64,000 bases of DNA. It comes from Deinococcus aestuarii (GTDB lineage: Bacteria > Deinococcota > Deinococci > Deinococcales > Deinococcaceae). Of this stretch, positions 7,324 to 26,254 are shown piece after piece. Positions within the stretch are counted from its first letter, which is position 1. Every line of letters starts with the position of its first letter. Below the pieces are notes generated by a model. That model ran no database searches. It was not told the DNA's origin and saw only the letters and a program-made list of their open reading frames with translations. The position numbers were made by a program, and so were the translations under genes. The stretch lies in NCBI RefSeq assembly GCF_018863415.1, contig NZ_JAHKSN010000003.1:1-64000 (forward strand), written 5' to 3'.

Positions 7324-8006
7324 GTGATCGTCTGCGTCGGTGCCGGTCCCGGCCACCTCGACTTCCTGACCCGGCGTGGCGCATCCCTCGTCGAGGGGGC
7401 CGACATAGTGGCGGGCTTCGACGCCGTGGTGGACGTGGTGCGGCCCCTGATTCCCGAGGGAGCCGGGGTCGTCACGATGGGCTACCGCGATCAGGTGGCG
7501 CGGCTCGCCGAGGTCGCCGCCCTCCATCACGCCGGGAAACGCTGCGTCGTCGTGTTCATGGGTGACATCCACTTCTCGGGCTTTCAGTACCTGGAGCGGG
7601 TGGAGACGGCCTGCGGGCACCCGGTCGAGACGGTGCCGGGCATCTCCAGCGCGCAGATGCTGGCGAGCCGGGGCCGCGTCTGCTTCGACGAGACGACCTT
7701 CCTCACCTTCCACCGCCGGGGCGACCTGACGCCCTTCAAGACCCACCTGCGCGACGTGCTGCGGGCCGGACGTAACGCCATCGTGATTCCGCGCCCGTGG
7801 GACTTCATGCCGAAGGACGTGGCCTCGTACTTGCTTGCGGGAGGAGTAAGCGCCGCACACCGGGTCGAGGTCTGGGAGAACCTGACGCGGACGGAGGCGA
7901 CCTGGGCGGGCACGCTGGGCGAGCTGGAGGGGCGGGACTTCTCCGACATGAGCATCCTGTTGATCCGCGCGCTGACACCCCTGCCCACGGGTTTAGAGGG
8001 AGAACG

Positions 8007-8010
<4 letters not shown>
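7324..8010 (+). CDS. cbiE: Cobalt-precorrin-7 (C5)-methyltransferase
   Basis: This 228-residue tetrapyrrole methylase has the SAM-binding start [14 protein letters not shown], the [15 protein letters not shown] loop and [13 protein letters not shown]. The later block [12 protein letters not shown] and then [17 protein letters not shown] is diagnostic of CbiE and, from memory, closest in style to archaeal CbiE. It methylates C5 in the anaerobic corrin route. It is the first gene after the riboswitch; its stop overlaps the next start as ATGA. CbiT, the usual partner that methylates C15 and decarboxylates C12, is not fused to it or found nearby. Confidence 0.9.
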
Positions 8011-9565
<1,555 letters not shown>

Positions 9566-9569
<4 letters not shown>

Positions 9570-10705
9570 GCCTGCTCGTGACGCCACCCGCCCGCCTCGA
9601 TCTGAACTTGCCCGCCTCCAACGGGATGCGGCGCGGCTTCACCACGGGGAGCGCGGCGACGACGGCCTTGAAGGCGGCCCTGCTCCTGCTCGTCCGTGCG
9701 GAGACGACGGGCGAGGTAGAGATCACGCTGCCGGACGGGGACCAGAGCCTCCTCCTGCCCGTGCAGAACGTCCGTCTGACCGATGTGGGGGCATACGCGG
9801 AAGTCGTCAAAGACGGTGGGGACGACCCGGACGCGACGCACAGGGCGACCCTGTGGGTAACCGTTACTCCCCTCCCCGACCCGCGCCTGCCGATGACCTT
9901 CCACGCCGGAGAGGGGGTTGGCACGGTAACGGCGCCCGGCATCCGCGTTCCCGTGGGCGAGCCCGCCATCAACCCCGTTCCGCGCGAGATGATGCGGCGG
10001 GCGGCGCACGAGGTCGCAGGCCACGAAGCCTTCGCGGTGACGGTGGGCTGCGTGAACGGCGAGGCCATCGCCCGCAAGACATTCAACCCCCGGCTGGGCA
10101 TCGTGGGCGGCATCAGCATCCTGGGCACGACGGGGATCGTGGAGCCGATGAGCCTGGAAGCGTACATGGCCTCCGTGGAGGTCTACGTCCGCGTGGCCGT
10201 CCACGCCCGCCCGGAGGCGGTGGTCCTGACCCCCGGCAAGCTGGGCCGCGACTACGCCCGGGAGGCGCTGAACGTGCCTCCACAGGCCATCGTCCAGATG
10301 AGCAATTTTGTGGGGGCGGCGCTGAACGCCCTTCAAAACGCGCTGGAAGAGACCGGCCACCCACTCCCCCTCCTCCTCGTCGCCGGGCACCCCGGCAAAC
10401 TCGCCAAGGTGCTCAACGGCGACTGGAATACGCACAGTCAGCACAGCGGCATGGCGATGAACGCGGTGGCGAGAGTCGCCGAGGGGCTGGGGGTGGATGC
10501 GCCGACCGTGCAAGCCCTTGCAGAGGCAAACACGGTGGACGCGTGCGTAGCTCTACTCGCCGAACACGAACGCGGCGCGGAGGTGTGGGAGGAGGTCGCG
10601 CGGCAGGTCGCACAGGCGCTCCATGAGCGCGCGTCGGGGGTGGGTCGAGTTCGAGTCGCCCTCTTCGCCCTCGACGGCACGGGGTTGGGGGAGGCGGAAG
10701 CGTGA
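9566..10705 (+). CDS. cbiD: Cobalt-precorrin-5B (C1)-methyltransferase
   Basis: This 379-residue protein has the CbiD hallmark [18 protein letters not shown] near residues 24-41, the block [26 protein letters not shown] and the C-terminal [13 protein letters not shown]. CbiD methylates C1 in the anaerobic pathway and is not a classical SAM methylase fold. The GTG at 9566 overlaps the preceding stop (GTGA) and is the correct start; longer frames run back into cbiC. The gene couples to cbiL by another GTGA. Confidence 0.95.
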
Positions 10706-11433
10706 CCCAGCCCGGCACCTTCTACGGCCTCGGCGTTGGTCCCGGCTCCTACGGCCTCCTGCCTGTCGCCGCGCTCGAAGTCCTGCAAGGAGCTGACCTC
10801 ATCTACGCCCCGCGCTCCCGGGTGTCGGAGGCGTCGGTGGCGCTGACCGCCCTGCGGGACCTCGACTTCCCCCGCGAACGGGTGCGGGAGGTCGAGTTCA
10901 ACATGGACGGCGACGACGCGCGGCTGGGTGAGCATTACGCCATCCTCGCCCGTGAGATCGCCGCACACCAGCGGGCCGGGCACAGCGTCGCCTACCTGAC
11001 CATTGGTGACGCGATGACGTACAGCACGTTGGGCTACCTCGTCGCCGCTCTGGGACGTGAGGCGCCCGAGTTGCCCCGGCACGTTCTTCCCGGCGTGACG
11101 AGTTACGCGACCGCCGCCGCCCTGACCGGCTTCAGCCTCGGGGAGGGGAAGGAACGGGTGCTCATCCTGCCCTGCCCGGACGACCTGGACGCGCTGCGGG
11201 CCGACATCCTCTCCCACGATGTGGTCGTCCTGATGAAGGTGGGGCGGCGCATGGCGGTCGTGTTGAGCCTGCTCGCCGACCTCGGCATCCTCGAACATTG
11301 CGCCCTGGCGCACCGCCTGGGGCTGGACGGGGAGGTCGTGCTGCCCTCGCTGAACCCCGCCCCCGACGCGGGCCGACTGGGCTACCTGAGCGTCGTCCTC
11401 ATCCGCAGGTCATCTCCCCGGAGGTTTTCTTGA
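10702..11433 (+). CDS. cbiL: Cobalt-factor II / precorrin-2 (C20)-methyltransferase
   Basis: This 243-residue SAM-dependent tetrapyrrole methylase has the glycine motif GLGVGPGSYGLLPVAA, the TIGDAMTYSTLGYL active-site loop and PGVTSYATAAALTGF, characteristic of CbiL/CobI. It methylates C20, the first step after cobalt insertion. The GTG start overlaps the cbiD stop by 4 bp and its own stop overlaps the TTG of cbiF. Confidence 0.93.
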   Translation: MTQPGTFYGLGVGPGSYGLLPVAALEVLQGADLIYAPRSRVSEASVALTALRDLDFPRERVREVEFNMDGDDARLGEHYAILAREIAAHQRAGHSVAYLTIGDAMTYSTLGYLVAALGREAPELPRHVLPGVTSYATAAALTGFSLGEGKERVLILPCPDDLDALRADILSHDVVVLMKVGRRMAVVLSLLADLGILEHCALAHRLGLDGEVVLPSLNPAPDAGRLGYLSVVLIRRSSPRRFS

Positions 11434-12208
11434 AGGTCTACTTCATCGGCGCGGGCCCTGGTGCCCCCGATCTGATCACCCTGCGCGGCGCACGGCTGCT
11501 GGCGTCGTGCCGCCTCATCCTCTACGCCGGGTCGCTCGTGCCCGAGGCGGTGCTGGAACATGCCCACCCTGACGCCGAGCGGGTGAACACGGCGGGGCTG
11601 AACCTGGACGAGCAGGTGGCGCTGTACCGCCGCGCATCAGAACAGGGGCTGGACGTGGCCCGTGTCCACAGCGGCGATCCTGCCATCTACGGGGCGACCG
11701 CCGAGCAGATGCGCGCCCTGCGGGAACTGGGCATCGACTACGAGGTCGTGCCGGGGGTGAGCAGCTTCACCGCCTGCGCCGCCGTGCTGGGGGCCGAACT
11801 GACCCGCCCGAACGTCACCCAGACCGTGATCCTCACCCGCGCCTCGGGTCGGGCGAGCCCCGTCCCCGAGCGGGAGAACCTGCGCGGGCTGGCCGAGCAC
11901 GGGGCGAGCCTGTGCGTCTTCCTGGGCGGGAATCAACTGCCCGAGATCGTGGCCGACCTGCTGGACACCTACGGTCCCGACATGCCCGTCGCCCTGGTGC
12001 AGCGGGCGAGCCAGCCCCAGGAGCGGCGGCACGTGAGCACGCTGGGCCGTCTCCTCTCGGAGATTCGGGTCAGCGAGTGGACGTTGACCACCATGCTGAT
12101 CGTCAGCCCGGCGCTGAGCGAGCCGGAGGCGTTGGAGACGACGAGCCGCCTGTACGACCCCTCCTACGCCCACCGCTTCCGCCGCGCCGTGAAGGAAGGG
12201 GGGGAGGC

Positions 12209-12212
<4 letters not shown>
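11430..12212 (+). CDS. cbiF: Cobalt-precorrin-4 (C11)-methyltransferase
   Basis: This 260-residue methylase begins KVYFIGAGPGAPDLITLRG and has SGDPAIYGATAEQMRAL and VPGVSSFTACAAVLGAEL, all CbiF/CobM signatures, plus FLGGNQLPEI near the substrate pocket. The rare TTG start is fixed by the TTGA overlap with cbiL and by CCGGAGG seven bases upstream. It adds the C11 methyl that CbiC later migrates. Confidence 0.94.
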
Positions 12213-12975
<763 letters not shown>

Positions 12976-12979
<4 letters not shown>

Positions 12980-14498
12980 CCGGCCACCTCAGCCTCGTCT
13001 CCGTCGGGCCGGGCGACCTCTCGCTCGTGCCGGAACGGGCGCGGCAAGCGCTGGTGGAGGCGGACGTGATCGTCGCCTACGACCTCTACCTGCGCTGGGT
13101 CGCTCCCCTGATCACGAGCCAGGAAGTGCTGACGCCACCGCTGACTCAGGAAAAAGTGCGGGCGCAACTCGCTATCCAGAAGGCGGGGGAAGGCAAACGG
13201 GTGGCCCTCGTCAGTAGCGGGGACATCGGCGTCTACGCGATGGCGGGGCTGGTCTTCGAGGACCTGCCCGAGGAGCCGCTCTTCGGCGTGGAGGTCATCC
13301 CCGGCATCACGAGCGCGACCGCCTGCGCCAGCCTGCTCGGCTCACCGCTCACGCACGACTTCGCTACCCTCAGCCTCTCGGACCTGCTGTGCCCCTGGGA
13401 ATGGATTGAGGAGCGGGCGAGGCACATCGCGCAGGCCGACCTCGCCTGCGTCCTATACAACGTGCAGAGCAAAGCCAGGCGGGAGGGCGTGTACCGCGTG
13501 CTGCGCCTGATGCTGGAACACAAGCGGCCCGACACGGTGTGCGGTGTCGTCCGCAACGCCTACCGCGAGGATCAGGAGGTGCGCGTCACCACCCTGGAAG
13601 CGCTGCTCTCGGACGAGTTCGACATGCTGACGACGGTCGTGATCGGCAACCGCTTCACGGCGCGCAAGGGACGCTGGATGTACACCCCGCGCGGCTACAA
13701 CGACTGGCGGGGGGAGGAGGTCGCCCCCGTTTCCCAGCCCGAAGGCACCGTCTGGGTCTTCAGCGGCACCCGCGACGGCAACGCCCTGGCCCTGCGTCTC
13801 GCGGAAGAAGGCGAGCGGGTGACGTTGAGCGTGGCCTCCGAACTGGGGGCACAGGTCGCGCCGAAGCATCCGAATTTGCATGTGTACGACGGCCCGCCCG
13901 GCGTCGAGGCCCGGCGGCGGGCTTTGCGCGGGGCAAGGGCCATCGTGGACGCCACCCACCCCTATGCACAGGCGATCACCGCTCAACTGCGGGAACTGAG
14001 TGCCGACCTCGACCTTCCCTACCTCCGCCTGGAGCGGGCGAGCGGCCTGCCGGAAGACACGACCGGGCTGACCCTCGTGGACGACATCGAGGAGGCCGCC
14101 CGCGCCGCTTCCGGGTACGGGCGCGTCTTCCTGGCGACGGGCAGCAAGGACCTTGAAACCTTCCTGCACGCCGCTCCAGACGCCGACGTGTTCGTGCGCC
14201 TCACCCCGCAACCCGGCGTCCTCGAACGGGCGTTGAGCCTGGGCGTCCGGCCCGACCACATCTGCGCGATGATCGGCCCCTTCACCCGCGAGTTCAACGT
14301 AGCTCAGTGGCAGGCCTGGAACATCGGCGCCGTCGTGACCAAGGACAGCGGCGACGTGGGGGGGTTCACCGCCAAGCGCGATGCGGCCCAGGAACTCGGC
14401 CTGCCCCTCATCGTCGTTCGCCGCCCGGCTCCCGTTCCCGGCGCCTTCCACAGCCAGGACGAGTTGATCGCCGCCCTCCAGACCCTCAAGGAGCATGC

Positions 14499-14502
<4 letters not shown>
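12976..14502 (+). CDS. cbiH-cbiJ: CbiH-CbiJ fusion: cobalt-precorrin-3 (C17)-methyltransferase and precorrin-6A reductase
   Basis: Residues 1-240 are CbiH, with SVGPGDLSLVPERA, SSGDIGVYAMAGLVFE and VIPGITSATACASLLG, then the CbiH-typical RKGRWMYTPRGYNDW. Residues 255-508 are CbiJ, beginning VWVFSGTRDGNALALRL (dinucleotide-binding), with VDATHPYAQAITAQL and IGPFTREFNVAQW, then TKDSGDVGGFTAK. CbiH performs the ring-contracting methylation, and CbiJ reduces the macrocycle two steps later. The GTG start is set by the overlap with cbiG. The two halves are joined by a short linker without a frameshift. Confidence 0.94.
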
Positions 14503-15599
<1,097 letters not shown>

Positions 15600-15600
15600 G

Positions 15601-20960
<5,360 letters not shown>

Positions 20961-20989
20961 AAACCATCATGTTCCTCTGGACTAACTCG

Positions 20990-21001
20990 ACTAAGCTTAG
21001 T
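20990..21001. promoter_or_regulatory. Palindrome before the toxin-antitoxin pair
   Basis: ACTAAGCTTAGT is a perfect 12-bp palindrome in an AT-rich island, ending 2 bp before the antitoxin start codon. Antitoxins of the Phd/YefM family repress their own operon through such sites, so this is a likely operator. Confidence 0.55.
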
Positions 21002-21003
21002 TC

Positions 21004-21246
21004 ATGCCCGAGATCGTCAACATCCACGCGGCCAAGACACACCTCTCGAAATTGGTGGAGCGCGCCGAGAGAGGGGAGGAAATCATCATTGCCCGGGCAG
21101 GGAAACCCAGTGCGCGGCTTGTGCCCCTGGCCCCGACCCGGCAGCGCGAGTTCGGCTTCCTGGCTGGACAGGTTCAACTCAGCGACGAGGAAAACCGCGA
21201 ACTCATGCGCCCCCTCAGCGAGGAAGAGCTGGCGGACTGGGAGTGA
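21004..21246 (+). CDS. Phd/YefM-family antitoxin
   Basis: This 80-residue protein begins VNIHAAKTHLSKLVERAERGEEIIIARAGKPSARLVPL, the classic Phd/YefM DNA-binding fold. The C-terminal part, [11 protein letters not shown], is acidic and probably wraps the toxin. The toxin start overlaps its stop by GTGA, so the pair is translationally coupled. It is inserted between cobN and the chelatase motor gene, 43 bp after cobN. Confidence 0.9.
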   Translation: MPEIVNIHAAKTHLSKLVERAERGEEIIIARAGKPSARLVPLAPTRQREFGFLAGQVQLSDEENRELMRPLSEEELADWE

Positions 21247-21632
21247 GGCTGCTGCTCGACACCCACATCCTGATGTGGCTGGTTTCGAACGACGCCCGTC
21301 TTCCTCAGACTCTCGCCGCACAGCTTCAGGCACTGGAGAACGATCTTGTTCTCAGCGCGGTGGTCGCCTGGGAAATGTCCATCAAATTTCATCAGGGCAA
21401 GCTACCGAGCGCCGCCCCGCTCCTGGCCGACTTTCCCGCCGTCGCCGCCCGGCTGGGTGCCGAAGTGCTCGACATCACGCCTGCCCACGCCATCCGGGCC
21501 GGGGCCCTCGACTGGACTCACCGCGACCCCTTCGACCGGATGCTCGTCGCGCAGGCGTTGGGGGAGGGCTTGCGGCTGGTCACGCTCGACGAGAGCATCA
21601 CCAGCTACGCACAGGCGCCCATCCTGCGTTAA
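21243..21632 (+). CDS. PIN-domain (VapC-type) toxin
   Basis: This 129-residue PIN ribonuclease starts [12 protein letters not shown] with the first catalytic Asp. It has [17 protein letters not shown] with the conserved Glu, and [14 protein letters not shown], then TLDESI with the later acidic residues. The four-acid site is intact, so it should be active. The [13 protein letters not shown] motif is typical of PIN toxins paired with Phd-type antitoxins rather than VapB. It probably cleaves RNA, likely tRNA or mRNA, when freed from its antitoxin. Confidence 0.9.
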   Translation: MRLLLDTHILMWLVSNDARLPQTLAAQLQALENDLVLSAVVAWEMSIKFHQGKLPSAAPLLADFPAVAARLGAEVLDITPAHAIRAGALDWTHRDPFDRMLVAQALGEGLRLVTLDESITSYAQAPILR

Positions 21633-21648
21633 CCGCCGGGAGTCGCCC

Positions 21649-23367
<1,719 letters not shown>

Positions 23368-23909
23368 GGCGGCCCGTTCCCGCCACACCGCCCTCCAGCA
23401 CACGCACGTCTCGCAGACACGCCCCGCTGTGGAGCCTCCCGCTTCTCGGCAGGAGCGGCCCAGCGGACCCGAACCGAGCCCGGTCGGGCCACGGCGCGAG
23501 CCCTTCTGGCGACGGGGGACCTTCCCGGTCGTCAGGGCCGCCGATGGTCGAACCTCGGCGCTCGGGGATCAAGGGGCCAGGGCGGTGTCCCGGATGCGCT
23601 CACCATCGGCGACTTGCTGGCGAACAGCAAGGAACCCTCCCAGCGCGCGACCGTGCAGACGCCGACCTCGAACGCCCTGCCGGTCGGCGCAATCCCGGTC
23701 CCGTCATCGGCCCGGTCACCGTGCCGGTGAAACGGGAAATCGAGCACGTCCACTCGCCTGAGGCAGATGTTTTGTGGGGCCGATCTTCGACACGCTGATC
23801 GGGAAGCGTCCGCCACAGTTCAATCGACCCCTGCACATGGGCATGACCGTTCTCCTGTCCCGTGCCCCTCCTGTTCTGTGCGGCCCGGCAGGCCCGGTCG
23901 AGCTGTGCG
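23368..23909. other. Gene-free stretch after the chelatase motor gene
   Basis: These 542 bp contain short open frames on both strands but none with a ribosome-binding site or a family match. One frame near 23590-23730 reads GDLLANSKEPSQRATVQTP and could be a worn fragment, but I do not recognise it. No terminator hairpin with a T-tract is visible. Confidence 0.5.
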
Positions 23910-24527
23910 CTAGGAGCCCGAGGCGGACACCTGAATCTCCTGGGGCGGGTTGGTCGTCTCGCGGGCCGTCTTCAGGGCCTTCGTCCACCAGGCCAGCTCC
24001 TCGAACATCGCCGTCACGCCCGGCTCCAGGTACGTCAGCTCGTCCAGGCTCTTGCCCTGCTGCCAGGCCGCGAAGAAGTCCCCTCCCTGGATATGCACCG
24101 CCGCGCGCAGGGGCGCCATCTGCAACTCCACCGCAATCGCGCGGAGCTGCTCGATGGCGCGCGCCGCCCCGACCGAGCCGTAGCCGACGAAGGTCACGGG
24201 CTTCTTGTTCCACTCGGGGTAGGCGTAGTCCAGCGCGTTTTTCAGGGCGGCCGTCGGCGCGTGGTTGTACTCGGCGGTGATGAACACGTAGCCGTCGAAC
24301 TCCGCGAGTTTGCGCTGCCACCGCTGGCCGACCTCGTTCTGGGTGGGGGCCCAGGCGTTGGAGGCGACCTCGTTGAACAGCGGCAGCGGGAAGTCGCGCA
24401 GGTCGAGCACCTCGAAGTCGAGGTCGGGGCGCTGGGAGGCACGCTTTATGAACCACTCGGTGGGCTTGTCGGCGAAACGGGCGTCGCGGGTGCTGCCGAT
24501 GATGACGGCGATTTTCGGGTTCGTCAT
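23910..24527 (-). CDS. NADPH-dependent FMN reductase family protein
   Basis: This 205-residue flavodoxin-like protein begins KIAVIIGSTRDARFADKPTEWF, with the phosphate-binding GSTR loop. It contains FITAEYNHAPTAALKNALDYAYPEW, the family flavin-contact segment, and GYGSVGAARAIEQLR. It probably reduces FMN or quinones with NAD(P)H. The start is the ATG at 24527 with AGGAG upstream on the minus strand. The gene is read away from, and lies downstream of, a marR gene on the same strand; the gap holds an operator-like palindrome, so MarR control is likely. Confidence 0.9.
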   Translation of the reverse strand: MTNPKIAVIIGSTRDARFADKPTEWFIKRASQRPDLDFEVLDLRDFPLPLFNEVASNAWAPTQNEVGQRWQRKLAEFDGYVFITAEYNHAPTAALKNALDYAYPEWNKKPVTFVGYGSVGAARAIEQLRAIAVELQMAPLRAAVHIQGGDFFAAWQQGKSLDELTYLEPGVTAMFEELAWWTKALKTARETTNPPQEIQVSASGS

Positions 24528-24663
24528 GGGGGGCTCCTGGGGGACGTCCACAGAGGACCGGCGTGGGGAGGGGGACTTGAGGCGGGTTCGGGCAACGTCA
24601 TGGTCTGCCCTCCGGTGGGGGAGCACGCCGGTTCCAGGCCCGCCGCACCGATGGTGAGCGCAG

Positions 24664-24690
24664 TCAATCAATTAAAGATTGAATTGTCAA
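24664..24690 (-). promoter_or_regulatory. MarR-type operator and -35 element before the FMN reductase
   Basis: The AT-rich sequence TCAATC (24664-24669), 7 bp, GATTGA (24677-24682) is a perfect inverted repeat. On the minus strand TTGACA (24690-24685) lies beside it as a -35 element. The half TTCAATCTTTAAT recurs as TTCAATCCTTAAT at 25264, on the other side of marR. Confidence 0.65.
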
Positions 24691-24733
24691 GGGAGCCCTT
24701 CCCGGAAGGGCCGCTCAGCCCTGCCGCCGCGCT

Positions 24734-25174
24734 TCAGCGCAACAGGCGAAGCAGCTCGTCGAACTGCCGCAACTGGTCGGCGTTCATGGCGGCGAACTGA
24801 CGTCCGTGCAGCTCGACCACGGTGGGCAGGGCGCGGTCGATCAACTCTTGGCCCGCGGGCGTCAGGGAGAGCCGTTTGGTTTTGCCGGACGGTTCCCGGC
24901 GGATCAGGCCCCGGTGGCACAGCCGCTGGGCGTGGTACGTCATGTTGGCCTCGCTGAACAGCAGACGCTGGGCGAGTTCCTGCTGGGTCGCTCCCTCGTG
25001 GGCCCGCACGACGGCGAGCAGATCGAACTCGGTGGCGCTCAGTCCCAGGGGCGCGAGGGCGTCCTCGACCTCCTTCAGCTTGGTCTGGGTCAGCCGCACC
25101 AGTCGCCGCCACAGCCGGATGGGAGGTCGCCGCAGCGCCTCGTCCAGGTCGGTGGCAGCGGTCTCGTCGGTCAC
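24734..25174 (-). CDS. MarR-family transcriptional regulator
   Basis: This winged-helix regulator of about 146 residues shows VEDALAPLGLSATEFDLLAVVRAHEGATQQELAQRLLFSEANMTYHAQRL and then the wing RREPSGKTKRLSLTPAGQELI, the MarR pattern. The GTG at 25174 is favoured because TATAGT (25186-25181) lies exactly 6 nt upstream, giving a leaderless mRNA; a longer frame upstream has no ribosome-binding site. Related motif copies flank the gene, before the FMN reductase and before the SDR, so all three transcription units are probably its targets. Ligand unknown. Confidence 0.88.
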   Translation of the reverse strand: MTDETAATDLDEALRRPPIRLWRRLVRLTQTKLKEVEDALAPLGLSATEFDLLAVVRAHEGATQQELAQRLLFSEANMTYHAQRLCHRGLIRREPSGKTKRLSLTPAGQELIDRALPTVVELHGRQFAAMNADQLRQFDELLRLLR

Positions 25175-25263
25175 ATGGACACTATAGCGGCGGGCCAAAG
25201 CGCCATTTTTTCCCCAACGCCACGGGCCAGACCGTTCACAAGGTGGCCCGGATTTCAAAACGG

Positions 25264-25277
25264 TTCAATCCTTAATC
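25264..25277 (+). promoter_or_regulatory. Second copy of the MarR-site half motif
   Basis: TTCAATCCTTAATC matches 13 of 14 bases of the minus-strand motif TTCAATCTTTAATT at 24683-24670. It lies in the leader of the SDR gene in an AT-rich island. Confidence 0.5.
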
Positions 25278-25430
25278 TTCTAATGCCCACAGGTGCCCGC
25301 TTCAGGTCCTGAGGGACTCTCCGGCCCTGGTCCAGGTTCTGGGCGTACCGGCACGGGTCCAGGCTCCGTGCGCGAACTGCGGCCTGCCGTCCGTCACTCA
25401 CCCCCCGTCAAGGAGTGGAAAGGAGCTTGG

Positions 25431-26204
25431 ATGACACTGCCTTCCCTGCAAGACAAGGTGGCCCTCATCACCGGAGCGGCGATGGGCATGGGCGAGGCCA
25501 CGGCCCGGCTGTTCGCCGAGGCCGGGGCCAGGGTCGTCGTCGCGGACTTCAACGACGAGAAGGGCCAGGCGGTCGTGGACGCCATCACGGGGTCGGGCGG
25601 AGCGGCCACCTTCGTCCACGTGGACATCTCGAAGGCCGAGCAGGTGCAGAACATGGTCCGGGCCGCCGTGGACGCCTACGGACGGCTGGACGTGGCCGTG
25701 AACAACGCCGCCCTGACGCCCGACGACAAACCCGCCCACGACTTCGACGAAGGCTACTGGGACCGCCTGATGGCCGTCGACCTCAAGGGCACGGCCCTGT
25801 GCCTGAAGCACGAGCTGCGGCAGATGCGTGACCAGGGGGTCGGCGGCTCCATCATCAACATCTCCTCGGTCAGCGGCTTCCGGCCCCAGCCTGGCAACAT
25901 CGCCTACGTCGCGGCCAAGCACGGGGTGAACGGGATCACCAAGGTCGCCGCCCTGGAAAACGGCGCGCACGGCATCCGGGTGAACGCCGTGGCCCCCGGC
26001 GCCATCGACACGCCCATGCTGCGCGGCGCCCTGGAGCAGTTCGGCCTCGATCCGCAGGCCTACGCCCCGCAACTGAGCCTGCTGGGCCGCTTCGCCCAGC
26101 CTGGGGAGGTCGCGCAGGCCAGCCTGTGGCTCGCCTCGGACCTGTCGAGCTACGTGACCGGCACGGTCATCCACGTGGACGCCGGGTACGTGGGCGCCCG
26201 CTGA
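25431..26204 (+). CDS. Short-chain dehydrogenase/reductase
   Basis: This 257-residue classical SDR has the cofactor motif TGAAMGMGEAT near residues 15-25, NNAA after strand 4, the catalytic Ser in NISSVSGF and YVAAK with Tyr and Lys. Asp40 in VVADFN suggests NAD(H) preference. The start has AAAGGAG upstream; a longer frame begins inside the leader. Context with an FMN reductase, MarR and a PQQ glucose dehydrogenase suggests an oxidoreductive stress or sugar-oxidation role. The substrate cannot be read from sequence. Confidence 0.9.
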   Translation: MTLPSLQDKVALITGAAMGMGEATARLFAEAGARVVVADFNDEKGQAVVDAITGSGGAATFVHVDISKAEQVQNMVRAAVDAYGRLDVAVNNAALTPDDKPAHDFDEGYWDRLMAVDLKGTALCLKHELRQMRDQGVGGSIINISSVSGFRPQPGNIAYVAAKHGVNGITKVAALENGAHGIRVNAVAPGAIDTPMLRGALEQFGLDPQAYAPQLSLLGRFAQPGEVAQASLWLASDLSSYVTGTVIHVDAGYVGAR

Positions 26205-26254
26205 GGCCGCCCCGTCCACCTCGCCTCACGCCCGCTCGCCCAAAGGAGAACGCC

